A DNA stretch of 64,000 bases, taken from assembly GCF_016518545.1 (NCBI RefSeq), contig NZ_JACVTO010000023.1, positions 1-64,000 on the forward strand, given 5' to 3'. The DNA comes from Pseudomonas sp. S30. GTDB lineage: Bacteria > Pseudomonadota > Gammaproteobacteria > Pseudomonadales > Pseudomonadaceae. A program made the translations under genes and the position numbers. Positions 17,846 through 26,505 of this stretch are shown here, piece after piece. The stretch's first letter is position 1. The number at the start of each line of letters is the position of its first letter. A model generated the notes under the pieces. That model worked only from the letters and a program-made list of their open reading frames with translations. It had not been told where the DNA came from and did not search any database.

Positions 17846-18355
17846 ATGTCAGACGACCTCAATAGCGCCTATGCCCGCACGTTGCGCGCCCGACTCTACC
17901 TGCTCAAGCCCCACGGGCTGACGCCTCTGCGCCTGAGCCGCGCCCGCGACAAGTTCAACTGGACAGGCATCGACAAGGACGATTGGCTGCAGGCCGGCGG
18001 CGACCAGGACAGCCCGATCATGACCTTCAGGTTCCGTGCCAGCGAGGGCAACCGCCTGCTGTTCGACATCACCATTCCCGGCCCACCCAGCGACAGCTCA
18101 GGCCGCCCCTCGACCAAGCGACTGGGCATCAGCAGCAACGGCTACCTGGGCTTCTACCGAGTGGCCACGGTCACCGAGCCATGGAAGATCGAACCCCTGG
18201 AGCTGGACGAACAAGGCCTGGTGTGCCACCTGCGCGACCACCTGGGCCATCGCGTAGCGACCCTGGAAGACACGCCGCACAACAGCGGTCACCGGGTGCA
18301 CTGGCTGAACACCCAGGAGGGCGAGGTGCAGCGGCTGTTCCTGCGCGAGGTGTGA
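17846..18355 (+). CDS. Conserved hypothetical protein
   Basis: A 169-residue soluble protein that I do not recognise. The ATG at 17846 is preceded by ACGGAG. It has no signal peptide and no membrane segment; the composition is rich in charged and aromatic residues (KFNWTGIDKDDWLQAGGDQD) with beta-rich segments such as IMTFRFRASEGNRLLFDITI. Codon use is the same as in neighbours, so it is probably a real gene. Confidence 0.6.
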   Translation: MSDDLNSAYARTLRARLYLLKPHGLTPLRLSRARDKFNWTGIDKDDWLQAGGDQDSPIMTFRFRASEGNRLLFDITIPGPPSDSSGRPSTKRLGISSNGYLGFYRVATVTEPWKIEPLELDEQGLVCHLRDHLGHRVATLEDTPHNSGHRVHWLNTQEGEVQRLFLREV

Positions 18356-18425
18356 AGCGCCGCGCCCCGGTTCGCCGCGGCCTGGCGCACGCGGTACCGG
18401 AGCAGCGGTAAAGCCGTTCGTTTGC

Positions 18426-19295
18426 TTACTGCAACGGCACGTACACGTCGGTTTGCCATTGATCCAGCGGCGTCTCGGGATACACGCTCAAGTAGTGGAA
18501 GAACAACGGTTCATCGCGCAGTTCCTCGCCACTGGACGGCAGCCAGTCGCGGTAGATCGGATAGATCGTTTCGCCGATATGATCCGGTGACCCCACATGG
18601 CGCACCACGACGCAACGACCACCGGGGATGACGATTTCGCCCACGCCGAACGCGTTCGGCGCCACGGGCTCGTGGATCTCGCCACAGATCGCGAAGCGAA
18701 AGTCCTGGTCCGGCGTGGTGTCTGGGTTGCCGTAGGGAATGCCGAAGCTGCGACTGGACGCCACCGGCGACTGTCCACTCTGCTTGCGCCAGTCGATGAA
18801 CCGGCGAACGCTTTCATCGACCCGCGCGGCAGGCCCGCAGTGATGCAACGCCGCGACCCTGACTTCGGAAAATTGCACGATTCGTACTTGCATGATGATC
18901 GTCCTGGAAAAATGAGGGATTGAGAACACCGCATTCCAGACCTGCCAGTTCGGCGCTTTCCTGAACGCACTCGGCGTCATGCCGAACGCCCGCCTGAAGG
19001 CCCTGGCGAAGGCCTCCGGGCTTTCGAAGCCGGCATCTAGCGCGGCCTGCAGTATCGGATGGTCCGAGCAGGCGGCCAGACGATGCGCGGCACGGCGTAG
19101 TCGCATCAGTTGCACATAGCGTGAAACGGGCACGCCCACGAACCCGCTGAACTGCCGATGGAAGTGAAACGCCGAGAAATTCGCCACACGGCTCAAGGCG
19201 TTCACCGACAGGTCACCTTCGAGGTTATCGTCGATGTAGGCCAGTACAGCGCCGAGGCGTTTTGCATAAGCGAATGGGGTCGACATATCAGCCAT
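18426..19295 (-). CDS. AraC-family regulator with GyrI-like effector domain
   Basis: A 289-residue regulator with an N-terminal AraC double HTH (residues about 8-110, LSRVANFSAFHFHRQFSGFV and RAFRRAFGMTPSAFR) and a C-terminal GyrI-like domain (about 130-289) with the sequence VRVAALHHCGPAARV and the later PGGRCVVVRHVG. This is the Rob/SoxS-with-GyrI arrangement used to sense drug-like or hydrophobic molecules. The start is ambiguous between ATG 19295 and ATG 19286; neither has a strong ribosome binding site. Targets are not evident. Confidence 0.88.
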   Translation of the reverse strand: MADMSTPFAYAKRLGAVLAYIDDNLEGDLSVNALSRVANFSAFHFHRQFSGFVGVPVSRYVQLMRLRRAAHRLAACSDHPILQAALDAGFESPEAFARAFRRAFGMTPSAFRKAPNWQVWNAVFSIPHFSRTIIMQVRIVQFSEVRVAALHHCGPAARVDESVRRFIDWRKQSGQSPVASSRSFGIPYGNPDTTPDQDFRFAICGEIHEPVAPNAFGVGEIVIPGGRCVVVRHVGSPDHIGETIYPIYRDWLPSSGEELRDEPLFFHYLSVYPETPLDQWQTDVYVPLQ

Positions 19296-19465
19296 TTGGT
19301 AAGCCCGTGGAATGACGGTCCGTCTAGCATCGACCGTGTTGGGGTCGGCGTGCCTAGCCGTGTTTGCTCAAGGTGTGCCTGGGGTGTGAGAAGGCAGGGT
19401 CTGCCAGGGCGCCTCGAAGCTCAGTAGCCACCGCAGGCCGTAATCGACTTACTAACCTGGGGCCT

Positions 19466-21988
19466 TCAGGTTTTCCTGGGCTTGGCCCTCGCAGTCGCTT
19501 CGGCCACGAGCGGATCTTCTGGCCAGTAGTGCTTCGGATAGCGCCCCTTGAGGTCCTTCTTCACCTCGGCGTAGGTACTGCGCCAGAAGTTCGCCAGATC
19601 TTGGGTCACCTGCACGGGCCTGCGGGCCGGAGACAGCAGATGCAGCACCAGCGCCAGCCGGCCCTGGGCGATACGCGGCGTTTCGGCCAGGCCGAACAGC
19701 TCCTGCAGGCGCACCGCGAGAATCGGCGGATGCTGCGAATAATCGATGCGCACGTTGGAGCCGGAGGGCACCTGGAGAGTCTGGGGCGCCTGGGCTTCCA
19801 ACGACTGTGGGAGCGGCCACGGCAGCAGACTCCTGACGATCGAGGACAGGTCCAGCTGGCTGAAATGGCTGAGCCTGGAGACCTTGCCCAGGTACGGCGC
19901 GAGCCAGTCTTCGAGCGTGGCCAGCAGCCGTGCGTCGGTCAGGTCAGGCCACTGGCCGCTGGTTTGACCATCCTGAATGTCCAGCTGACGCAGCAACTCG
20001 ACCCGCGCCTGCCACTGTCGCAGCTCAGGGGTCCAGGGCAGCAGTTCGAGGCCCTTGCGCCTCACCAGCTTGACCAGGGCGAGCGAACGCGCGTGCTCGT
20101 CGAGATTCGGCAGCGGCGTGCTGGACAGCACCAACTGACCCACCTTCGACTGCCGCTCGGCCTTGAGCACGCCTTCCCTTTCGTCCCAGTCGATCTCATC
20201 GACTGTCCTCACCAGGCTCGCCAGTTCGCCCTCGAACAGGGCCGGATCGAGGTCGCTCGCCAGGTAGATCCGCTCTTCGCGCTGGCCCTGCCGGCTGCCC
20301 AGGTCGGCCACGACCAGCCACGCGTGCTTGCTCAGGGCATCGGGCTCGGCGAACACCGCCGCGCGGCCGTTGGCCAGGCGATACTCCGAGGTACTTGCAC
20401 GCCGCTGGAGGCCGATGCGGTCGGGATAGGCGAACGCCAGCAAGCAGCCCACCCAGCGTGGATGATCAGGCTCGTCCACGGGCCTGGCGGCGTTGCCGCG
20501 CAACAGGCCACGGTACTGCCGCGCCGACTGTTTCACGCGCTGGAAAGCGCCACCGCCTGCGCGCGAGTGACGTTCGCCGCAGAGTGCGCTCAAGCGCGTA
20601 TGCAGATCGGCACCGGCGCCGCGCAGAATGTCCTTTTCTCCCAGCAGCGCCGCCACGTTGCACGCCAGCTCATCCAGCCCCATGGCGTGACCTTCGATCA
20701 ACAGGTGGGCGATGCGCGGATGGGCCGGCAACTCACTCATGGCCGTCCCATGCGCGGTCAACTGCCCGCCCTCATCAAGCGCGCCCAGGCGCTTGAGCAG
20801 GTCCTGGGCCTGGGCATAGGGGGCGGCGGGGGGCGTGTCGAGCCAGCTCATCTCCTCGGGTTTCATGCCCCAGCGGGCCAATTGCAATGCCAGGGGCGCC
20901 AGATCCGCCTGCAGGATCTCGGGCGTGCCGTAGCTGGCCAGGTGCTCGTGCTGCGCGTGGGACCACAGGCGATAGCAGACGCCAGGCTCCAGCCGCCCTG
21001 CCCTACCCGCCCGTTGCGTGGCGCTGGCCTGGGAAATGCGCTGGGTGTCCAGGCGGGTCATGCCGCTGCGCGGATCGAACCTCGGTACGCGCTCCAGGCC
21101 GCTGTCCACCACCACCCTGACGCCTTCGATGGTCAGGCTGGTCTCGGCGATGTTGGTCGCCAGCACGATCTTGCGCACGCCCACGGGGGCCGGATCGATC
21201 GCCGCGCGCTGTGCGCTGAGGTCCAGGTCACCATACAGCGGGCAGAGGAGCACATCGGCGCGACCGTTCAACGACTCGCCGAGCGCCTCGGCCACCCGAC
21301 GGATTTCAGCCTGGCCGGGCAGGAACACCAGGAGGCTTCCGGGTTGCTCGTGGAGTGCGACCAGGCAGGTGTCGACGACGCGCGTCTCGATGCGCTCGCC
21401 CGGCTGCGACGGACTGCCCCATACCGTGGCGACCGGATACATGCGCCCCTCGCTGGTGACCAGCGGCGCCTCGGCGAGCAGCGTCGAAAGGCGGGCACCG
21501 TCCAGCGTGGCGGACATCAGCAACAGCTTCAGTGGCGGCTCGTCGCGCAGCAGCTCGCGAGCGCTCAGGCACAACGCCAATGCCAGGTCGGAGTCGAGGG
21601 TGCGCAGGTGGTGTTCATCGAAGATCACCACGCCCACGCCCTCCAGGGCAGGATCGTCCTGGAGCCGTCGCGCCAGGATGCCTTCGGTGACCACCTCTAT
21701 GCGGGTGCGCGGGCCTACCTTGCTGTCCAGGCGAATACGGTAGCCGACGGTCTCACCGACCTGCTCGCCCAGCTCGCTGGCCAGGCGCTCGGCTGCCGCG
21801 CGAGCAGCCAGGCGGCGGGGCTCGAGCATCAGGATCTTCTGCTCGCCGAGCCAGGGCTGGTCCAGCAAGGCCAGGGGTACGCGGGTGGTCTTGCCGGCGC
21901 CAGGCGGCGCCTGGAGCACCACTTCATCGCGTTGCCGCAGGGCTTGTAGAAGAGCGGGCAAGGCGGCATCGATCGGCAACGAACTCAT
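19466..21988 (-). CDS. hrpB: ATP-dependent helicase HrpB (DEAH-box; unrelated to type III HrpB)
   Basis: An 840-residue DEAH-family helicase. Motifs: Walker A QAPPGAGKTTRVPLALL, DEAH-like VVIFDEHHLR, SATLD, then ATNIAETSLTIEGV and QRAGRAGRLEPG of the second RecA domain, followed by the HA2 and HrpB C-terminal domains. The start at 21988 has GGGAG upstream. The name clashes with the secretion gene at 24664, but the proteins are unrelated. This gene forms the left flank of the secretion island. Confidence 0.93.
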   Translation of the reverse strand: MSSLPIDAALPALLQALRQRDEVVLQAPPGAGKTTRVPLALLDQPWLGEQKILMLEPRRLAARAAAERLASELGEQVGETVGYRIRLDSKVGPRTRIEVVTEGILARRLQDDPALEGVGVVIFDEHHLRTLDSDLALALCLSARELLRDEPPLKLLLMSATLDGARLSTLLAEAPLVTSEGRMYPVATVWGSPSQPGERIETRVVDTCLVALHEQPGSLLVFLPGQAEIRRVAEALGESLNGRADVLLCPLYGDLDLSAQRAAIDPAPVGVRKIVLATNIAETSLTIEGVRVVVDSGLERVPRFDPRSGMTRLDTQRISQASATQRAGRAGRLEPGVCYRLWSHAQHEHLASYGTPEILQADLAPLALQLARWGMKPEEMSWLDTPPAAPYAQAQDLLKRLGALDEGGQLTAHGTAMSELPAHPRIAHLLIEGHAMGLDELACNVAALLGEKDILRGAGADLHTRLSALCGERHSRAGGGAFQRVKQSARQYRGLLRGNAARPVDEPDHPRWVGCLLAFAYPDRIGLQRRASTSEYRLANGRAAVFAEPDALSKHAWLVVADLGSRQGQREERIYLASDLDPALFEGELASLVRTVDEIDWDEREGVLKAERQSKVGQLVLSSTPLPNLDEHARSLALVKLVRRKGLELLPWTPELRQWQARVELLRQLDIQDGQTSGQWPDLTDARLLATLEDWLAPYLGKVSRLSHFSQLDLSSIVRSLLPWPLPQSLEAQAPQTLQVPSGSNVRIDYSQHPPILAVRLQELFGLAETPRIAQGRLALVLHLLSPARRPVQVTQDLANFWRSTYAEVKKDLKGRYPKHYWPEDPLVAEATARAKPRKT

Positions 21989-22409
21989 AGGGTCTCCCGG
22001 ATAAGCGCGCAATCATAGCGAATCGCGAAAGGCCAGTGCGTCCCAGCCAGGCTCCAGTGATCAAGATCACGCGCCTCGAGCAGGGGGTGACCGCCACCTC
22101 ACAGCCCTGCAGCGCCTGCCCCGAGACACGCGCAGGCTCTACGCCGGGCCCTGCCATGGACATGCGACCGTGGCCCGGTCAGCGTGTCCTGCGAAGCGAT
22201 GGTGGACACCGCACGACAACAGCCGTTCAGCTGAAACGATGAACGTCCGTCGCACCAACATGAACTTTTTTTCAATCGGGTTTCTAACCCCCCGAAGCAC
22301 ACGGTAGGTCGGTAGCCAGTCGGTCGTGTCGCGGTGCGGGGTGAGTCTGCGCGCCTTCGATCAGTCAATGTGCCGACCTCCTAGAAAAACAAGAATGGAG
22401 TCGTCAGTA
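21989..22409. other. Intergenic region between the hrpB helicase and hrpS
   Basis: About 420 bases without a convincing gene. It should hold the promoters of both divergent genes. I see a GTGATC-AA-GATCAC palindrome at 22057-22070, described separately. I see no hrp box and no -24/-12 element, so the hrpS promoter is not identified. Confidence 0.5.
22057..22070. promoter_or_regulatory. Palindrome with Vfr/CRP-type core
   Basis: GTGATCAAGATCAC is a perfect inverted repeat with the GTGA-N6-TCAC core used by CRP and by Vfr in Pseudomonas. It is 69 bases from the helicase start and about 340 from hrpS, so either gene could be the target. Assignment is by inspection. Confidence 0.35.
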
Positions 22410-23339
22410 ATGCAAACGATGCTTTGCGCTGCACTTTCCACTACCCATGAAGAGGATGTTCTCAACCTTGAGGCGTTCGCCAAGAGCGTGGCGCCATTGA
22501 TGGTCGATGTGCTGTTGCGTGGCGAAACAGGCACTGGCAAGGACACGCTGGCGGAGAAAATCCACCGCATGTCCGGTCGCACGGGCAAGTTCGTCGCCAT
22601 CAACTGCGCGGCCATTCCCGAGAGCCTGGCCGAGAGCCAACTGTTCGGCGCCAACACCGGGGCGTTCACCGGTGTCAGCCAGAGCCGCGCCGGGTTCATC
22701 GAGGCGGCGCACAACGGAACGCTGTACCTGGACGAGGTCGACAGCATGCCGCTGGCGTTGCAGGCCAAGCTGCTGCGGGTGCTGGAATCCAGAACGGTCC
22801 AGCGGCTGGGCTCGACCCACAACATTCCGGTGAACATGCGGGTGATCGCCTCGGCACAGTGCCCACTGGCGGAGATGGTCGAGCGAGGAGAATTCCGTCG
22901 CGACCTCTACTTCCGCCTCAACATCGTCAGCCTCAAGTTGCCGCCGCTGCGCAGCCGCCGCGAGCGCATCGTGCCGCTGTTCCAGTCGCTGGTGCAGCGC
23001 GAGGCGGTGACCCTGGATCGGCCGTTCATCTCGCCACCGCCCTCGCTGCTGCGCCAGCTCACCAGCTACGCCTGGCCCGGCAATATCCGTGAGCTGCAAT
23101 CGGCTGCCAAGCGCTACGTCCTGGGCCTGCCGGCGCTGCCGCGCGCTGAACCGTCGGAGCGTTGCACCAGCACCACCACGCTGAATCTGAAAGAGCAACT
23201 GCAGCAGTTCGAAAAGGTGCTGATCGAAGACTGCATGCGCCGCCATCAGCGCCACATCGACACCGTCATCGCCGAGCTGGGCATCGCCCGACGCACCCTC
23301 TACTACCGGATGAAGTGCCTGGAAATCTCGATGAATTGA
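22410..23339 (+). CDS. hrpS: HrpS-like sigma-54 enhancer-binding protein
   Basis: A 309-residue activator without a receiver domain that opens sigma-54 promoters and here is expected to drive hrpL. Visible are Walker A GETGTGKD, the sigma-54-contacting GAFTG loop (NTGAFTGVSQSR), Walker B TLYLDEVDS, the sensor region SAQCPLAE and arginine finger region EFRRDLYFRLN, WPGNIRELQSAAKRYVLG and a C-terminal Fis-type HTH (GIARRTLYYRM). The layout and many residues match P. syringae HrpS. I chose ATG 22410 with GGAG nine bases upstream over ATG 22395, which has none. Only one activator gene is present; P. syringae uses a HrpR/HrpS pair. Confidence 0.92.
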   Translation: MQTMLCAALSTTHEEDVLNLEAFAKSVAPLMVDVLLRGETGTGKDTLAEKIHRMSGRTGKFVAINCAAIPESLAESQLFGANTGAFTGVSQSRAGFIEAAHNGTLYLDEVDSMPLALQAKLLRVLESRTVQRLGSTHNIPVNMRVIASAQCPLAEMVERGEFRRDLYFRLNIVSLKLPPLRSRRERIVPLFQSLVQREAVTLDRPFISPPPSLLRQLTSYAWPGNIRELQSAAKRYVLGLPALPRAEPSERCTSTTTLNLKEQLQQFEKVLIEDCMRRHQRHIDTVIAELGIARRTLYYRMKCLEISMN

Positions 23340-23350
23340 GTGCCCTGCGT

Positions 23351-23379
23351 GGAACCGTTCGGGTCCTCGCCGCCACCCA
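23351..23379 (+). promoter_or_regulatory. hrp box (HrpL promoter) of the hrpA operon
   Basis: GGAACC at 23351-23356 and CCACCCA at 23373-23379 are separated by 16 bases, a perfect GGAACC-N15/16-CCACNNA element. It ends 54 bases before the pilin ATG. Confidence 0.95.
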
Positions 23380-23433
23380 GCTTTCGAGAACCGCGCAAGC
23401 GCCTCGCCTTTTCATAATCCGGAGATACCAACT

Positions 23434-23643
23434 ATGAGTTTTGGTGGAGCTTCTCTTGCCGCCTCCATGGCGGCCATGCAGCAGATGGATGCGACCTCGG
23501 CCGCGATGACCACCATGAAATCGGAGTTCGACCAGAAGAAACTGGTCGCCGACACCATGAATGCCATCTCGGCAGAGTCGATGGACAGTGCCACCAAGGC
23601 CATCACGGCCATGGGGGAGGCTTCCAAGAACATCAGGTTCTGA
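23434..23643 (+). CDS. hrpA: Hrp pilin-like protein (HrpA position)
   Basis: A 69-residue, Ala/Met/Ser-rich helical protein ending EASKNIRF. Position (first gene after a perfect hrp box, downstream of hrpS), small size, lack of cysteine and the helical C-terminus fit the subunit of the extracellular Hrp pilus. It is shorter than P. syringae HrpA (about 110 residues), and the sequence similarity to it is limited to the C-terminal end, so I rely mostly on context. A GGAG lies nine bases before the ATG. The C-terminal half aligns without gaps to the protein at 31074 (see findings). Confidence 0.7.
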   Translation: MSFGGASLAASMAAMQQMDATSAAMTTMKSEFDQKKLVADTMNAISAESMDSATKAITAMGEASKNIRF

Positions 23644-23657
23644 CAACCCGCTGCAAG

Positions 23658-23673
23658 CCCCGCCGCGGCGGGG
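23658..23673 (+). terminator. Strong stem-loop directly after hrpA
   Basis: CCCCGCCGCGGCGGGG is a perfect 16-base palindrome 15 bases past the hrpA stop and without a T run. It could act as a leaky terminator or a 3' stabiliser that lets the abundant pilin mRNA exceed the downstream genes. Confidence 0.45.
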
Positions 23674-23701
23674 TGTCTTCCAGCGCGACGAGATCAGGCC
23701 C

Positions 23702-24619
23702 ATGCATACCGATCGTCTGAACAACGCCTCTCCCGCCAGCGCGGCCGTCCAGGGCCCCGCCATGCCCCGCGAGGCCTCGACCGCCCGTGACCTGGCTGAT
23801 GCCCTCGGCCAGCATTTGACTCACCACGCCGGGGGCCATCGTTTGAAGGAGGCCCTGATGCACGCGAGCGCTGACCACGACGGGCCAGGCCTACGACCCT
23901 CGCCAGGTGGCCATGCGGCGCAGCAGGAGGTAACCGGGGGTGGGCAAAACCCGCTGCACCTGGTGCTGACCGACATGCTCGAGGAGATCAACGGCGGGAC
24001 CGGTCAGAACCTGGAGGTCGACATCGACGACGCCTATGACGATGAAGACCTGCTGGGCGACCTGGCGCACCTGTTCGCCCAGCGTCGACCGCCCCTGGGC
24101 GACAACCACATCGGCAGTCAGAGCGATTTCGACAGCGCCAGCAACCCGTTCTGCGGCGCGCTGTTCGGTGCCTGGGAAAGCGCGGTCACCGGCGACCGGC
24201 GCCGCGCCCGTCTGCGCTTGCTGCTCAAGCTCATCGCCCTGCTGGGACGACGCACGTTGCGCAGGCTGCTGGAGGTGGACGACCAGGCAGGCCTGGCGCA
24301 TTACGCAGCGCACGATCACGACCTGATGTTCGAAGTCGCTCGTTTCATGGATCGCCACCCGCAGCGCTATCCCCCACCGGCCCAGCGACATGACTCGGCA
24401 CCGAGCTGGACCGAACGTGTCGCCGACGGTACCCCGCTGTGCGCCCGCCAGACCCACCTGTTCCAGCTGGCCCTGGAGCGACTGGACCTGGCCCTGGCCC
24501 GCCTGGCGGGACAGGCCCCGCTCGCCCGACGCAGAGGCCGACGCGTCGGCGAGGACGTCGAGTTTCACCTGAGCCTCACCGGCAGTGCCCGCAATGTGCT
24601 GCGCCTGATGTGCGCCTGA
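23702..24619 (+). CDS. Unknown protein at the hrpZ position of the hrpA operon
   Basis: A 305-residue protein that occupies the place of the harpin gene hrpZ but is not a clear harpin. It is histidine-rich, has an acidic patch (EVDIDDAYDDEDLLGDLAHLF, about residues 108-128), a harpin-like segment GGGQNPLHLVLTDMLEEING, a basic helical region around residues 160-185 and three cysteines, which harpins normally lack. No signal peptide or membrane segment is seen. The ATG at 23702 lies 59 bases after hrpA. Co-transcription from the hrpA box argues for a secreted or structural role in the system, but the function is not known. Confidence 0.6.
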   Translation: MHTDRLNNASPASAAVQGPAMPREASTARDLADALGQHLTHHAGGHRLKEALMHASADHDGPGLRPSPGGHAAQQEVTGGGQNPLHLVLTDMLEEINGGTGQNLEVDIDDAYDDEDLLGDLAHLFAQRRPPLGDNHIGSQSDFDSASNPFCGALFGAWESAVTGDRRRARLRLLLKLIALLGRRTLRRLLEVDDQAGLAHYAAHDHDLMFEVARFMDRHPQRYPPPAQRHDSAPSWTERVADGTPLCARQTHLFQLALERLDLALARLAGQAPLARRRGRRVGEDVEFHLSLTGSARNVLRLMCA

Positions 24620-24663
24620 CGACGCCAGATCAACCGCTTGCCCCATAGATTGGAGAGACCCGA

Positions 24664-25038
24664 ATGGAACTGCATGTCATCGAAGCCGGCCAACAGGCTG
24701 CCGGCGCCAGCAAGGCCAGCGCCAGGCCGCAGCCCAGTGCCGAGACCAACGACGTCAGCTGGTTCAACGCACAGCTGCGCGAAAAGCCGGCGGCGCCTGA
24801 GGGCGAGAACAACGTGGCGGCACGCATCATCGATTCTCTGTCCAGCCGCTCAGGCGAGCTGCAGCGTCTGGATGAGCGCGCCAACCGCGACATGCTCAGG
24901 GCCATCCGCACCGCCGACCCCCAGGACATGCTGCGCTCCAACCGCTCGCTGTCGTCCTTTCACCTGGAAAGCCTGATGACCGCCAAGCTGGTCAGCAAGG
25001 GTTCCCAGGCGATCGAGAAACTCACCAATCTGCAGTGA
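24664..25038 (+). CDS. hrpB: Type III inner rod protein HrpB (SctI)
   Basis: A 124-residue protein, the same length as P. syringae HrpB, believed to form the inner rod between the basal body and pilus. The C-terminal helical part (SSFHLESLMTAKLVSKGSQA) follows the YscI/SctI pattern. GGAG lies upstream of the ATG, and hrcJ follows 13 bases after the stop. It shares a name but no relationship with the helicase at 19466. Confidence 0.82.
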   Translation: MELHVIEAGQQAAGASKASARPQPSAETNDVSWFNAQLREKPAAPEGENNVAARIIDSLSSRSGELQRLDERANRDMLRAIRTADPQDMLRSNRSLSSFHLESLMTAKLVSKGSQAIEKLTNLQ

Positions 25039-25051
25039 GGAAAAGCCGGCC

Positions 25052-25915
25052 ATGTTCATTCGCACCTGCTCGACGCTGTTGCTGTGCCTGCTGCTCACCG
25101 CCTGCGAGGAACGCTCGGCACTGCACAGTCGCCTGTCCGAGCAGGCGGCCAACGAAGTCATCGCGGCGCTGGCGGACGAGAACATCCAGGCGAGCAAACA
25201 GGTCGACAAGGATGGCCTGAGCGTGCTGGTGGCGCGCGCCGACCTCAACAGCGCCGTGCACGTGCTCGAAGCCGCTGGCCTGCCGCGCCGCTCGCGCTCG
25301 AGCCTGGGGGATATCTTCCGCAAGGAAGGGGTCATTTCCACCCCTCTGGAAGAGCGCGCCCGTTACTTGTATGCCCTGTCCCAGGAGCTGGAGTCGACCT
25401 TGTCGCAGATCGACGGCGTGGTGCTGGCCCGGGTTCATGTGGTGCTGCCGGAACGGGTGGCGCCCGGTGAACCGGTACAACCGGCGTCGGCCTCGGTGTT
25501 CATCAAGCACACCAGCGCGCTCGACCCCGACAGCATCACGCCACGGGTGCGCAGCATGATCGCCAGCGGGATTCCCGGCATGGCCGATGCGCCCTCCAAT
25601 TCGAGCAAGTTGTCGGTGGTATTCGTGCCCACCGCCCCCTACCAGGAGCGACGCCAACTGGCGCATTTCGGACCGTTCCTGATGCAGGCCGATGAGCTCG
25701 CCTACTGGCGAACCGTCATTCTGGTGGCCAGCGTCCTGGTGCTGAGCCTGCTGCTGGGCCTGGGCTACGGGATTTATCGACTGTGGCGCAAGGGCGTGCT
25801 GACCTGGCCACGGGCGGTTCGCGGCACAGGGCCCGGCTCGAACACCACAGGTGCCGCGCTGTTCGCCGTCAAGACCCCGGCCGGCGCCGCCGACGACAAG
25901 AGTTCTGCCGCATGA
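25052..25915 (+). CDS. hrcJ: Type III inner-membrane ring lipoprotein HrcJ (SctJ)
   Basis: A 287-residue lipoprotein. The signal peptide ends in the lipobox LLTAC with the lipidated cysteine at residue 18. The YscJ/FliF-type ring-building domains follow (ANEVIAALADENIQASKQVD, then ARVHVVLPERVAP), and a membrane anchor lies near residues 218-243. It builds the inner ring of the basal body together with HrpQ. Part of the hrpA-hrpB-hrcJ-hrpD-hrpE transcript; the stop overlaps the hrpD start in an ATGA. Confidence 0.95.
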   Translation: MFIRTCSTLLLCLLLTACEERSALHSRLSEQAANEVIAALADENIQASKQVDKDGLSVLVARADLNSAVHVLEAAGLPRRSRSSLGDIFRKEGVISTPLEERARYLYALSQELESTLSQIDGVVLARVHVVLPERVAPGEPVQPASASVFIKHTSALDPDSITPRVRSMIASGIPGMADAPSNSSKLSVVFVPTAPYQERRQLAHFGPFLMQADELAYWRTVILVASVLVLSLLLGLGYGIYRLWRKGVLTWPRAVRGTGPGSNTTGAALFAVKTPAGAADDKSSAA

Positions 25916-26505
25916 ACGAAGAGCTGCAATGGATTCACTGGTGGCACTACGCGGCGTCTAGGGCGGGCACCGACTGGTTGCCGACCGACCTCCAGCGACT
26001 GAGCGCGCCTCACCTGAACGCTCTGGCTCAGGCTCGACACGCGGTCCTGGCCAGGCGCCTGGGCGTGGCGCCGTGCCAGCCCTGCCGGCCCGAGCCGACG
26101 CTGCTGGCCCTGCTTTGCGTCCCGGGCACCCTGGCCCTGGCCTGCGAACTGGTGGCCATCACCTGCTCGCCGCTGAGCGAATCCTGCGGCCTGTCGGCCG
26201 AGGAGCGCAGCTGGTGCGAGCGCACCGCCAAGGCCCTGCGCCCCGGGCAGTGGCTCGAACCTCGGCAAGACTCGCTCGCGCTGCTGCGCGCCTGGCTCGA
26301 CGCGCCAACCTGGCAGCGGGTGCGCCTGAGCTTCGCTCGGACCAGGATCGAAGCCGTCGAGCGCAGTCCGGCGCCCCAGGCGGCAGCGAACAGGCTCGAC
26401 ACACTTTGGCGCTCAGCCTGCTGGAAAGCGGGGCGTAGCCTGGCCCACACGGCTCCCGAGTGTCTTTCGACGGAGGTGAACGATGCTTGCACGACGCTCG
26501 CTTGA
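25912..26505 (+). CDS. hrpD: Type III sorting-platform protein HrpD (SctK)
   Basis: A 197-residue cytoplasmic protein between hrcJ and hrpE, the usual HrpD/YscK position. SctK proteins are poorly conserved, so the call depends on position, size and the LxxL-type helices (LSAPHLNALAQARHAVLARR). It carries an unusual number of cysteines for a cytoplasmic protein. It starts in an ATGA overlap with hrcJ and overlaps hrpE by 23 bases. Confidence 0.75.
   Translation: MNEELQWIHWWHYAASRAGTDWLPTDLQRLSAPHLNALAQARHAVLARRLGVAPCQPCRPEPTLLALLCVPGTLALACELVAITCSPLSESCGLSAEERSWCERTAKALRPGQWLEPRQDSLALLRAWLDAPTWQRVRLSFARTRIEAVERSPAPQAAANRLDTLWRSACWKAGRSLAHTAPECLSTEVNDACTTLA

Noticed and set aside
19466..21988. 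HrpB helicase as part of the secretion system
   Set aside because: The name is shared by chance; motifs show a DEAH helicase found in many Gammaproteobacteria without T3SS.
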